DNA of 64,000 bases from a bacterium. GTDB lineage: Bacteria; 4484-113; JAFGCY01. Made by a program: the position numbers and the translations under genes. Each line of letters starts with the position of its first letter. The first letter of the stretch is position 1. The stretch is taken from NCBI GenBank assembly GCA_016932385.1, contig JAFGCY010000100.1, positions 1-64,000 of the forward strand, in the 5' to 3' direction. The notes under the pieces were generated by a model that was not told where the DNA came from, ran no database searches, and saw nothing but the letters and a program-made list of their open reading frames with translations. Below are positions 8,909 to 16,740 of the stretch, piece after piece.

Positions 8909-9552
8909 GCGTAGGAACCATTATCGGGCTGTGGTTGGCGGCCGGACTGACAATCATCATCTTCAGCTTTATCTACAAGGATAACCCGCTGTATAAGTTC
9001 GGCGAGCACCTGTTCCTGGGCGTCAGCCTCGGCTACGGCTGGTGCATCTATTACTACAACGACATCTTCCCCAACGCGATCAAGCCGCTCCAGGAGATCA
9101 GCCAGGACAGCAAGAACGCGCTGGTGCTGATTCCGATCATCCTGGGCCTGTTCATCATCTTGCGTGTCGTGCCCAGCCTGGCCTGGCTCAGCCGCTTCAG
9201 CTTCGCGCTGTATATCGGCGGGTTCGCCGGCCTGGCGGTGCCGAACGTGATCAGCGGTGTGTTCCTGCCCCAGCTGACCTCGACGATCAACCCGCTCGGC
9301 CCGGACTGGCCCAGCATCATCAAGCAGGTCGTGCTCTTAGTCGGCGTGTTCTGCACCGTGGTGTTCTTCTTCTTCAGTTGGGAGCACCGCGGCGCGGTGG
9401 GCAAGATCGGCCGCGTCGGTATCCTGTACATCATGGTGGCGTTCGGCGCCAGCTTCGGCTATACGGTGATGGCGCGCGTCAGCCTGCTGATCGGCCGCAT
9501 CCAGTTCATGCTGCATGACTGGATCGGCTCGATGACCGGCGGCGGTGGATAA
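8905..9552 (+). CDS. Polytopic membrane protein, fourth gene of the DUF6754 operon
   Basis: A 215-aa protein with about six predicted membrane helices, beginning with IIGLWLAAGLTIIIFSFIY (~5-23) and including LVLIPIILGLFIILRVVP (~74-91) and QVVLLVGVFCTVVFFFF (~133-149). The C-terminus ends in a short Gly-rich tail. The ATG overlaps the stop of the third gene in an ATGA arrangement. The stop lies only 9 bp from the end of the convergent SGNH hydrolase gene, leaving no room for a separate terminator. Function unknown; the size and helix-only architecture suggest a membrane subunit that pairs with the 225-aa protein of the same operon. Confidence 0.78.
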   Translation: MSVGTIIGLWLAAGLTIIIFSFIYKDNPLYKFGEHLFLGVSLGYGWCIYYYNDIFPNAIKPLQEISQDSKNALVLIPIILGLFIILRVVPSLAWLSRFSFALYIGGFAGLAVPNVISGVFLPQLTSTINPLGPDWPSIIKQVVLLVGVFCTVVFFFFSWEHRGAVGKIGRVGILYIMVAFGASFGYTVMARVSLLIGRIQFMLHDWIGSMTGGGG

Positions 9553-9561
9553 AGCGCGCGG

Positions 9562-10584
9562 CTAATCGGTTTCCGCGGCGTCCGCGGTCCGGTGCATGTC
9601 GTAATGCTCCTCGAGGATCTTGCAGATGCCGTCGGCCACGTACTTGGCACCGTGGCTCGACAGGTGGATGCCGTCGCCCTGGCGGATAATGCGCGTCTGG
9701 CCCTCGAACTCCACCGAGGCCATGTACTTGCCGTCGGCGTCGGCGCACATGTCCCAGGTCGGCAGGAAGAAGCCGCCGGCCGCGTCGACCGCGGTCTCGA
9801 CGACGCCGTTCAGGCGCTCGATGCGCTTGGAGAAGCTCTTGGCGCGCATGATCGGCATGCCGATCAGCACGGCCTCGCCGCCGCGCTCCTTGACCAGCTC
9901 CACGATGTGCTGCACGCGCAGGCCGTATTCGGCGTCCCACTCGTCCGTACCGAAGTGCGCGATGAACTCACCTTCCGGGGTGCTCAGGCCCTGGCAGTCG
10001 TTGTCGCCCCAGTAGCCGATCACCATGTCCGGCGCGAATTCGTCCATCAACTCGGTCAGCTTAACGTTCCAGTCGAAGTAGTCCGGCCGCGCCAGGCCCG
10101 TCGAATGCTGGCCGAAGCGCATCACCGTAATGCCTTCGTACGTTTCGATCAGCCGCTCCAGGTCCGTGCCCAGGCCGGACTGGATCGACGAGTCGCCGAC
10201 GATCAACACGCGGGTCGGCTTAAACTTGGCCGGTGTCTGAGCGGCGGCGACAACCGGCGTAATGATCTCGGGCTCAACCGGCGCCGTGACGGCGACTTTG
10301 ACGGGCTCCGGAACGCTAGGCGCCGTACGGGCCGCCAGGATGCGCTGGCTGCCGTAGAAGCCGTGGACGGCCTCCGCCAGCGCCTGGCGCGCCGGTGTAA
10401 TGCCCGTGCCGGTGGCGACCGCATCCAGCCAGCCGGCGGCCGGCGTGACCGCGGTTTGGACCGCGGCGCTCTCGGAGGCCACCGCCCATTGGCTTACATC
10501 GTGCGCAAAGACGAGCAACAGGGCCAGCAGGATCGCCCAGCCGGCTCCCAGCAGTTTTCCAGTAGTAATTTCTTTACCAGCCAT
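9562..10584 (-). CDS. Membrane-anchored SGNH/GDSL-type hydrolase (DUF459-like)
   Basis: A 340-aa protein with an N-terminal membrane helix (~11-28, LLGAGWAILLALLLVFAH), an Ala/Pro/Thr-rich linker (~85-120) and an SGNH domain (~124-325). Block I is VGDSS with the nucleophile Ser132; the oxyanion Asn is in GDND (Asn195); block V is DGIHLSSHG with Asp304 and His307. Together these are the full catalytic set of an SGNH esterase or acetyltransferase. The domain should face the periplasm. It is followed downstream on the opposite strand by the DUF6754 operon, and its upstream neighbour on the same strand is an MBOAT acyltransferase. In known AlgI/AlgX- and PatA/PatB-type systems such a pair moves acetyl groups to a polysaccharide outside the membrane, which is the likely role here. 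Confidence 0.85.
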   Translation of the reverse strand: MAGKEITTGKLLGAGWAILLALLLVFAHDVSQWAVASESAAVQTAVTPAAGWLDAVATGTGITPARQALAEAVHGFYGSQRILAARTAPSVPEPVKVAVTAPVEPEIITPVVAAAQTPAKFKPTRVLIVGDSSIQSGLGTDLERLIETYEGITVMRFGQHSTGLARPDYFDWNVKLTELMDEFAPDMVIGYWGDNDCQGLSTPEGEFIAHFGTDEWDAEYGLRVQHIVELVKERGGEAVLIGMPIMRAKSFSKRIERLNGVVETAVDAAGGFFLPTWDMCADADGKYMASVEFEGQTRIIRQGDGIHLSSHGAKYVADGICKILEEHYDMHRTADAAETD

Positions 10585-10645
10585 ATTATCCGCTACCTGT
10601 TCCTAACTGAATCTGGTGTTTATACCAAGCATTTCCGGCCTTAAC

Positions 10646-12085
10646 CTAAAACCCGAAATATATATACGGCGCGATACCGCTGGGCTTTAAGGCCAGCAGC
10701 ACCATCCCGCTCGCGAACCATAATACGGGACGCCAGCCCCAGGGCAGCCGTTCAGACAGCGTAGTATACAGCCTGCGCAGACCTGGCCCATACACATGAA
10801 TGGCAAAGCCGAGGACGATCACCGGCAGGACCAAAAGCTCGAAGCCGTCGCCGGTCGCCTGGAAGCTGAACATCCGCGTCAGGTAGATCCAGCAGTTGTC
10901 GAAGCCGCCCGCGTTGAACAGCACCCAGCCGAAGGCGACCAGCACCAGTGTGCCCAGCCGGCCCCACCAGCCGCCCTTCCAGCGCAGCTTGACACCGTTG
11001 CGCAGGCCGTGGTGGATGAACAGCAGCACGCCGTGGTAGAGGCCCCACAAAACGAACGTCCAGGCCGCGCCGTGCCACAACCCGCAGATCACGAAGGTGG
11101 CCAGCAGCGAAAGCTGCGAGCCCCACAGCGCGCTCTGCGAGCGCCCCAGGAAGCGGCGGAAGCCCTTGGCCCAGCGGTTGGCCCAGGGCAGGAAGAGGTA
11201 ATCGCGCAACCAGAAGCTCAGCGTCATGTGCCAGCGGCGCCAGAAATCGCTGATGTCCGTCGCCACATAGGGATGGTCGAAGTTCTCGGGAATCTCGAAG
11301 CCGAGTAAGAGGCCCAGACCGCGCGCCAGGTCGGTATAGCCGCTGAAGTCCCAGTAGATCAACAGCGTGTAGCCCAGCATGCCCACCCACAGCGCCGGGG
11401 CGGTGAAGTTCTCCGGCCCGCTGAAAATGTTGCCGACCAGGTGTACGTCGATGTAGTGGGCCAGCACGGCCTTTTTCAGCAAGCCCGAGAGGATCAGCAC
11501 GGCCGCCCGCGTCACGTCCGGGCAGGCCCGGGGCGGATCGACCATAATCTGCGGCAACAGCTCCCGGCTGCGGCAGATCGGCCCCGCCAGCAGTTGCGGA
11601 AACAAGGTCATGTACAGCAAGAAGTCGAGCAGGCTGCCGGCGCGCACGCCGCGCTGCCCGGACAGGTCCAGCAGGTACGAGATGCCCTGGAAGACGTAAA
11701 ACGAGATGCCGACCGGAAACAGGATCTCGAGCACCAGCAGATGCTGGCTCAATCCCAGCATTTCGGCCAACCCGGCCAGCGAGTCGATGAAGAAGTTGTA
11801 GTACTTGAATACGGCCAGCAGCAGCAGGTTGAAAGCGATCCCCGCCGCAAGCCACCCGCGCGCGCGGCTTGCGGATGAGGCGCGGGCGATCAACTCCCCG
11901 GCGCCGTAGAACGTCAGCGAGCTGGCGATCAGGATCACGACGAAGCGCCAGTCCAGCGCGGCGTAGAACCAGTAACTCGCCGCCAGGAGGATCAGGTTGC
12001 GCCAGATGCGGTGGCCGCGTGCCAGCCAGGCCAGGCTCAGCACGAGCGTAAAAAAAATCGCAAAGCCGAGTGTCGGAAACTGCAT
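10646..12085 (-). CDS. MBOAT-family O-acyltransferase (AlgI-like)
   Basis: A 479-aa inner-membrane protein with about ten or more helices. Typical MBOAT landmarks are present in order: FPVGISFYVFQGISYLLD (~123-140), FPQLLAGPICR (~162-172), YWDFSGYTDLARG (~244-256), FWRRWHMTLS with His286, and CGLWHGAAWTFVLWGLYHG with the putative catalytic His338. This is the AlgI/DltB subfamily that passes an acyl (usually acetyl) group across the membrane to an acceptor on a polysaccharide or cell-wall polymer. AGGGA stands about 10 nt before the ATG. The neighbouring SGNH hydrolase, 61 bp downstream on the same strand, is the expected partner that puts the group on the final acceptor. The polymer is not identified in this cluster. 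Confidence 0.93.
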   Translation of the reverse strand: MQFPTLGFAIFFTLVLSLAWLARGHRIWRNLILLAASYWFYAALDWRFVVILIASSLTFYGAGELIARASSASRARGWLAAGIAFNLLLLAVFKYYNFFIDSLAGLAEMLGLSQHLLVLEILFPVGISFYVFQGISYLLDLSGQRGVRAGSLLDFLLYMTLFPQLLAGPICRSRELLPQIMVDPPRACPDVTRAAVLILSGLLKKAVLAHYIDVHLVGNIFSGPENFTAPALWVGMLGYTLLIYWDFSGYTDLARGLGLLLGFEIPENFDHPYVATDISDFWRRWHMTLSFWLRDYLFLPWANRWAKGFRRFLGRSQSALWGSQLSLLATFVICGLWHGAAWTFVLWGLYHGVLLFIHHGLRNGVKLRWKGGWWGRLGTLVLVAFGWVLFNAGGFDNCWIYLTRMFSFQATGDGFELLVLPVIVLGFAIHVYGPGLRRLYTTLSERLPWGWRPVLWFASGMVLLALKPSGIAPYIYFGF

Positions 12086-12198
12086 GCAGCTTACATCCCT
12101 AACAACACAAGGTCCCAGACCGGCTGAGAATCAGGCTCAATAAACTAACGGAGCATAAGGCTACCAAGCACTGCCCGCGCTGTCAATCCGGCCGGTGC

Positions 12199-13929
12199 TT
12201 ACTCGTCTTCGCGGTAGTCCTCGGGATCGATCGCGTTGCTGGAAAGCAGGTCGGCCAGCAACTGCGCCGGGTTCTTCACCCCCAGCGAGAACACGCGCTC
12301 GCGCGACCGCGCGATCAGCCGCGAGATGCGCTGGTGGTTCTGCTCGTCAACCGAGTTGACGACCTCGGCCGGCAGGCCGCTGATGATGTCCACGCAATCG
12401 CTGATCACGCGGTTCTCGCCGGCCAGCTCGCGCAGGATGTTGACGGCCACGGCGTGGGTCATGCCCGGCTTGTAGGAGCGCCGCGAGCGCAGCGCGTGGT
12501 AGGTGTCGGCCACCAGGATGATCTTGGCGGCGGTCGGCAGCCCGTCGTACTGCTGGCCGCTGTAGCCGTAGGGATAACCGCTGCCGTCGGGCTTCTCGTG
12601 GTGATAAAGCCCGTCGAACAATCGCATGATGTACTCGACCAGCTCGGGATCGACCAGCTTGTCCGAGACGTACGGGCGGAAGTCGTCGCGGATCAGCTCG
12701 CTGGCGACCACGTGAAAGCGCATCACCGCCAGCTCGTTGGGCGTCAGGCGGCCTTCCTGCTTGATCTCCTGCTGCCGTTCGCGCGAGATATCGAACTTCG
12801 CCAGGCGCACGACCAGCGCTTCCCGCGCCGCGGCCGGGATTTCCTCCCAGCTCGCCAGGCTGCGGATCACCTCGTCGCAGACGACGCCGACCAGGTCGGT
12901 CTCCTCCTTGCTGAACTGGCCCGTCTTGCCCAGGATGCGCTTGGGCGCCATCACCTTGCCGATGTCGTGGAGCACCGCGTTGAAGCCCAGCATCTCGATG
13001 TCGAGGTACTCGTCGGCATACTCCGGGCGGTTGCGGTAGCGCTTGCCTTTCTTCAGCTCCTGGCCGATGTAGAGCGCCAGGTCGGTCACGCCCCGGCAAT
13101 GCGTGCCGGTAATGAAGTCGTAGTAATCCAGCACGACCGCCAGCAGGTCCGGCATTGTGCTGACCAGAGCCTTACTTTTGAGCGCCTGCTCCGCCGCCCG
13201 CCGTTCGTCGACGATCCGGTTGACCTTGTCGGCGATGTCCTGGGCCAGCAGGTAGCGCCGCTCGGGGTCCATACTGACCTGCTTCTTACGGTAGGCGTCG
13301 GCCAGTTCGACGGTGCGGGCGATCTCGTCTTCGGTGTTGGTCTGCGCCGTCAGCACGATCGCGCGGAATCCCGGCACGTGGCGCTTGATGATCTGCAGCA
13401 CGTCGATGCCGGACAGGTTGTGCCCCAGCACGACGTCGAACACGCCGTAGACCAGATGGTCATCGCCCAGGTCGTGCAGGGCCGTCAGCGCTTGCGTTTC
13501 CGGATCGTAATAGCCGAAGACGTTGAACGCCTGCTCCGGCGTGGCCGCCTGGATGATGTTGATCTCGGTGATGCCGTTGACGATGTAATGCTGCTCGGCG
13601 CTGACGTCCTCCTGCTCCCGCATGGAATGCAGGTAGCGCGCGATGTTGCCTACGACCGTCGCCATCACCTCGGGATAGTCCTCGAGCACCAGGATCGACA
13701 GCTTGTAGGTGGTCGTCGAGGTCGTGGTGAAAACGGGCGCCGTCTGGGCCAGGGGCGTGGCCATCGACTCGTCGTCAAACCGGGATCGCGTTGGCGGCGC
13801 CACGGTTTCTCCCGGCGGCTGTTCCTTCTGCTTCGCGCTGTCCAGAAACGCGAAGACGCCCAGCTTGCCGCCGTTGTCGGGCGTGCCCGGGCCGGATTCG
13901 TCCGCTGTTGGCTTGTGGTCGTCCGTCAT
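12199..13929 (-). CDS. Response regulator with HD-GYP cyclic-di-GMP phosphodiesterase domain
   Basis: A 576-aa cytoplasmic protein. Residues 1-70 are polar and probably unstructured. Residues ~75-240 look like a receiver-like domain, starting YKLSILVLEDYPE with an acidic pocket and Asp165 in YGVFDVVLGHNLSG as the likely phosphate acceptor; it contains an insertion (~100-160) unlike a standard receiver. Residues ~255-530 form an HD-GYP domain: HDIGK at 321-325, HHE at 443-445 and DGSGYPYG at 448-455. This family hydrolyses cyclic di-GMP, and the HD, HH and GYP residues needed for the metal site are all there. It is transcribed divergently from a histidine kinase at 14213, its probable partner. 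The signal could control exopolysaccharide genes nearby; that link is inference. Confidence 0.88.
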   Translation of the reverse strand: MTDDHKPTADESGPGTPDNGGKLGVFAFLDSAKQKEQPPGETVAPPTRSRFDDESMATPLAQTAPVFTTTSTTTYKLSILVLEDYPEVMATVVGNIARYLHSMREQEDVSAEQHYIVNGITEINIIQAATPEQAFNVFGYYDPETQALTALHDLGDDHLVYGVFDVVLGHNLSGIDVLQIIKRHVPGFRAIVLTAQTNTEDEIARTVELADAYRKKQVSMDPERRYLLAQDIADKVNRIVDERRAAEQALKSKALVSTMPDLLAVVLDYYDFITGTHCRGVTDLALYIGQELKKGKRYRNRPEYADEYLDIEMLGFNAVLHDIGKVMAPKRILGKTGQFSKEETDLVGVVCDEVIRSLASWEEIPAAAREALVVRLAKFDISRERQQEIKQEGRLTPNELAVMRFHVVASELIRDDFRPYVSDKLVDPELVEYIMRLFDGLYHHEKPDGSGYPYGYSGQQYDGLPTAAKIILVADTYHALRSRRSYKPGMTHAVAVNILRELAGENRVISDCVDIISGLPAEVVNSVDEQNHQRISRLIARSRERVFSLGVKNPAQLLADLLSSNAIDPEDYREDE

Positions 13930-14212
13930 GTTTCCGGCATGGTCGGCGGAACATGGCCCGCCGCGAATCGTCTCACTTGCGCGTCAACTCAAGAGACCCA
14001 TTCTATTACATGCATTACAGAATAACCCAGCCCCCGGCGGTTTGGTTCGATCCTGCGCCAACCCGCTCGATCCTCGGATACCGTCCGATATTTGGTTTTC
14101 CATTCCGGGTTAAAGCCGGCTACGCTAGAATATTCACCAGTACGGCCGCGGGCAGAGCGGCCCAGGACACTGACGGGATCGCTGAAAGGCGCTGGTTGCA
14201 GGTTCGTTCGTC

Positions 14213-16576
14213 ATGAACTTGATTGAGCAAAGCAAATCGCTGACCACCGAGCAGCTTCGGACCCCGGAGTTGGGCCGGTTATTCTCGATCTATCTGACCA
14301 GCAGCTGGCGCGACCTGGCCGACTTCAACCTGGCCTGGCTCAAGTGCCGCGCCAACGGCGCGCGGGAGGAACTGGCGGCGGCGCTGGCCAATATCGTGGA
14401 CATCGCCGCGGTCAGCGTGCCGGTGACCGAGCCCGATTTTGCCGAGGCCTTTGCACATATCGCGCGCCTGGTCCAGCGCCTCGACCACGATCATCCGGTG
14501 GATGGCGTCGCGGACCTGCTCGCGGAAACCTACGAGCAGACCCTGGCCGAGCGCCGCGATTATCTGCGCAAGTACTTCCGGCTGCGGCCGGTCGTCTCCT
14601 CGCTGCTGGAGCAAACGGCCAGCGCCGATCCGCACGTCGACCAGGCCGCCCAGGCGACGCAGGTGCAGGAGACCTGCTGCAACGGGCTGTTGGACATGCT
14701 GGGGGCGCGCCGCGCCCTGCTCTACTACCGCAAGTCCAAGGCCTACGACGCCGCTAATACGACGTTCAACATGCACGGCAGCCTGACGCGCGCCGTGGCC
14801 TCGTTCGAGCGCCCGCCGGACCTCTCCGCCACCCCCGACCCGGCCGCCGCCGCCGAGATGCTCCAGCGCGAGATCAACTACCTGCTCACGGACATCTCGC
14901 ATCCGGCCCGGGGACTCAGCGCGGTGCCGGATCAAACCGCGCTCAGGGCCTGCGACCATCCCCTGCTGTACGTGGCCAACCACAAGCACTTCGCCATGCT
15001 CAGGGAGCAGGCCGGCCAGTGCTACCAGCCGATGTACCTGCCCCTGGAGTTCCTGATCGCCAACAGCTACTACCGCAAGTTCATCCTCGGCGAAAAGCTG
15101 CCCTCGTCCGACGACCTCCAGGCCATGCCGCTGGACGGCTTCTACACCGACCAGCGCTGGCAGTTCTTCCAGGGCGGGCTGTTCGATTACCTGGCGCGGC
15201 TGCTGATCCCGCTGACGGCCTCCGGCACGGTGTTCGGCTACATCTCCATCGACGCCTTCGACCGCAAACTCGGCGAGCTCGTGCTGGACGACAGCTCCCG
15301 TGAAACGCTGCGAGATTACGAGATCTACCGGCGCCATCGGAAGTCCGCCCAGGTGAAATACCTGCCTTCGTGGTTGCGTGAAAACGAACCGGCGCTGGTG
15401 CGGGAAATCCTGCTGGCGGCGCCCGACGCGATCAAGGACGAGGACGATTTCCTGCGCAACCGCGGCGTGGACTTCATGGACTCCAACCATTCGCTGCGCT
15501 TTTACACCTTCCTGCGCGAGAAATACTCGGTACGCTTCCAGCCGACGGACGAGAACCTGCAGCACCTGATGAGCCGGTTCACCTCATCCAAGCCGATCTC
15601 GCACCAGGCGACCCGGTTCGCGCAGCTGCTCTCAAACGACATCGCCGGCGCGCTGGTGGCGCTGAACTCGATGAACATCACCGAGACCAAGGCCCACCGC
15701 GCCGCGCTGATCCACGTCAACAAGGAACGCAACCTGACCAGCCGCACGCTGCGTCACGAAGGCATCAACAAGCTCACGGCGATGCGCAACGCGGTCTTCG
15801 ACCTGCGCGACTACCTGCTGTCGCTGGACCAGGCCTGGCAACACTACGTGCGCAATTTCGGCGCGTTCAGCCAGCAGCACATCGCGCCCGAGCTGTACGA
15901 GCAGCTGGGCCAGGTGGTCAAACCGCTCTACAGCCTGCTGGAAGAGCGCGACAAGTGGCTGGAGACGATCGACCGCTGCAACAAGATCGGCAAGGACCTG
16001 AACGACCTGCTGCTCCGCTACAAGGGCGCCGAGTTCAAGAAGGGCAAAGCGGTCATCCACAAGCTGCTGGACGAAGTCCTGGACATGTACAACGAGTTGT
16101 ACTTCGTCGGCTCGCACATCAAGCTCACGCGCAACTACTGCGAGCCCGACCTCGTCGTCTACTGCTACCGCGACCTGCTGATCACCGTGTTCTGCGCCTA
16201 TTTGGACAACGCTTACGAAGCGCTGCTCAGGGGCGACGACCGCAACCGCTCGATCGAGATCACCACCGAGATCGACCAGGACATGTTCCACTTCACCCTG
16301 GCCGATTCCGGCAGCGGTTTCTACAACCATCCGCGGATCTCCGTGAATCCGATGCTCCTGTTCAGCGGCTATACCTCCAAGGACGGCGAGGGCCACGGCG
16401 TGGGGCTGACGATCGTGCGCGAAATCATCGAGGACGTTGCCTTCCACAACGGCCAGCTGGACGTGCCGTCGTCGGAACCGGGGCGGACGGTCTTCGGCTT
16501 CCGGATTCCGCTGGAAGAAACGCGCTCGGTGCAGCTGAAGGAAGAGCGCCACTCCGCGGACAGCGAACCGGACTAA
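14213..16576 (+). CDS. Soluble sensor histidine kinase
   Basis: A 787-aa protein with no signal peptide or membrane helix, so it is a cytoplasmic sensor. Residues ~60-400 contain a GAF-like ligand domain region (LDMLGARRALLYYRKSK, later LTASGTVFGYISIDAFDRK). The dimerisation/phosphoacceptor part has RHEGINKL with His515; this H-E-x-x-N type H-box resembles that of CitA/SpoOB-like kinases rather than the common HExRTP. The ATPase domain (~655-775) has the N-box LDNAYEAL (~664-671), G1 box DSGSG (~697-701) and G2 box GEGHGVGL (~726-733). It starts with a weak ribosome site; TAGAAT (14126-14131) is a possible -10. It is divergent from the HD-GYP regulator and probably phosphorylates it. Confidence 0.85.
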   Translation: MNLIEQSKSLTTEQLRTPELGRLFSIYLTSSWRDLADFNLAWLKCRANGAREELAAALANIVDIAAVSVPVTEPDFAEAFAHIARLVQRLDHDHPVDGVADLLAETYEQTLAERRDYLRKYFRLRPVVSSLLEQTASADPHVDQAAQATQVQETCCNGLLDMLGARRALLYYRKSKAYDAANTTFNMHGSLTRAVASFERPPDLSATPDPAAAAEMLQREINYLLTDISHPARGLSAVPDQTALRACDHPLLYVANHKHFAMLREQAGQCYQPMYLPLEFLIANSYYRKFILGEKLPSSDDLQAMPLDGFYTDQRWQFFQGGLFDYLARLLIPLTASGTVFGYISIDAFDRKLGELVLDDSSRETLRDYEIYRRHRKSAQVKYLPSWLRENEPALVREILLAAPDAIKDEDDFLRNRGVDFMDSNHSLRFYTFLREKYSVRFQPTDENLQHLMSRFTSSKPISHQATRFAQLLSNDIAGALVALNSMNITETKAHRAALIHVNKERNLTSRTLRHEGINKLTAMRNAVFDLRDYLLSLDQAWQHYVRNFGAFSQQHIAPELYEQLGQVVKPLYSLLEERDKWLETIDRCNKIGKDLNDLLLRYKGAEFKKGKAVIHKLLDEVLDMYNELYFVGSHIKLTRNYCEPDLVVYCYRDLLITVFCAYLDNAYEALLRGDDRNRSIEITTEIDQDMFHFTLADSGSGFYNHPRISVNPMLLFSGYTSKDGEGHGVGLTIVREIIEDVAFHNGQLDVPSSEPGRTVFGFRIPLEETRSVQLKEERHSADSEPD

Positions 16577-16740
16577 GCGGGATTTGGGTGGCGGCTGCTT
16601 CAAACTAATATATAAGGGTATAAAAGAAGGTTGCCAGCGCGGAGGCGCTGCAGCATCTCCACCGGCAGCCACTGTATACTTAAATCACGGTGCAAAGTCG
16701 GAATTCTTAGTCTGGGCGCATCGGGAATCGGAGGGTAATT

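Noticed and set aside
12334-14025. 563-codon frame opposite the HD-GYP gene
   Set aside because: Antisense to a gene with all family motifs; composition (Val/Asp/Gln/Arg-rich) is typical of GC-rich shadow frames.
16635-16650. CAGCGC/GCGCTG hairpin as a terminator of the kinase gene
   Set aside because: Stem of only six pairs, no T-run after it.
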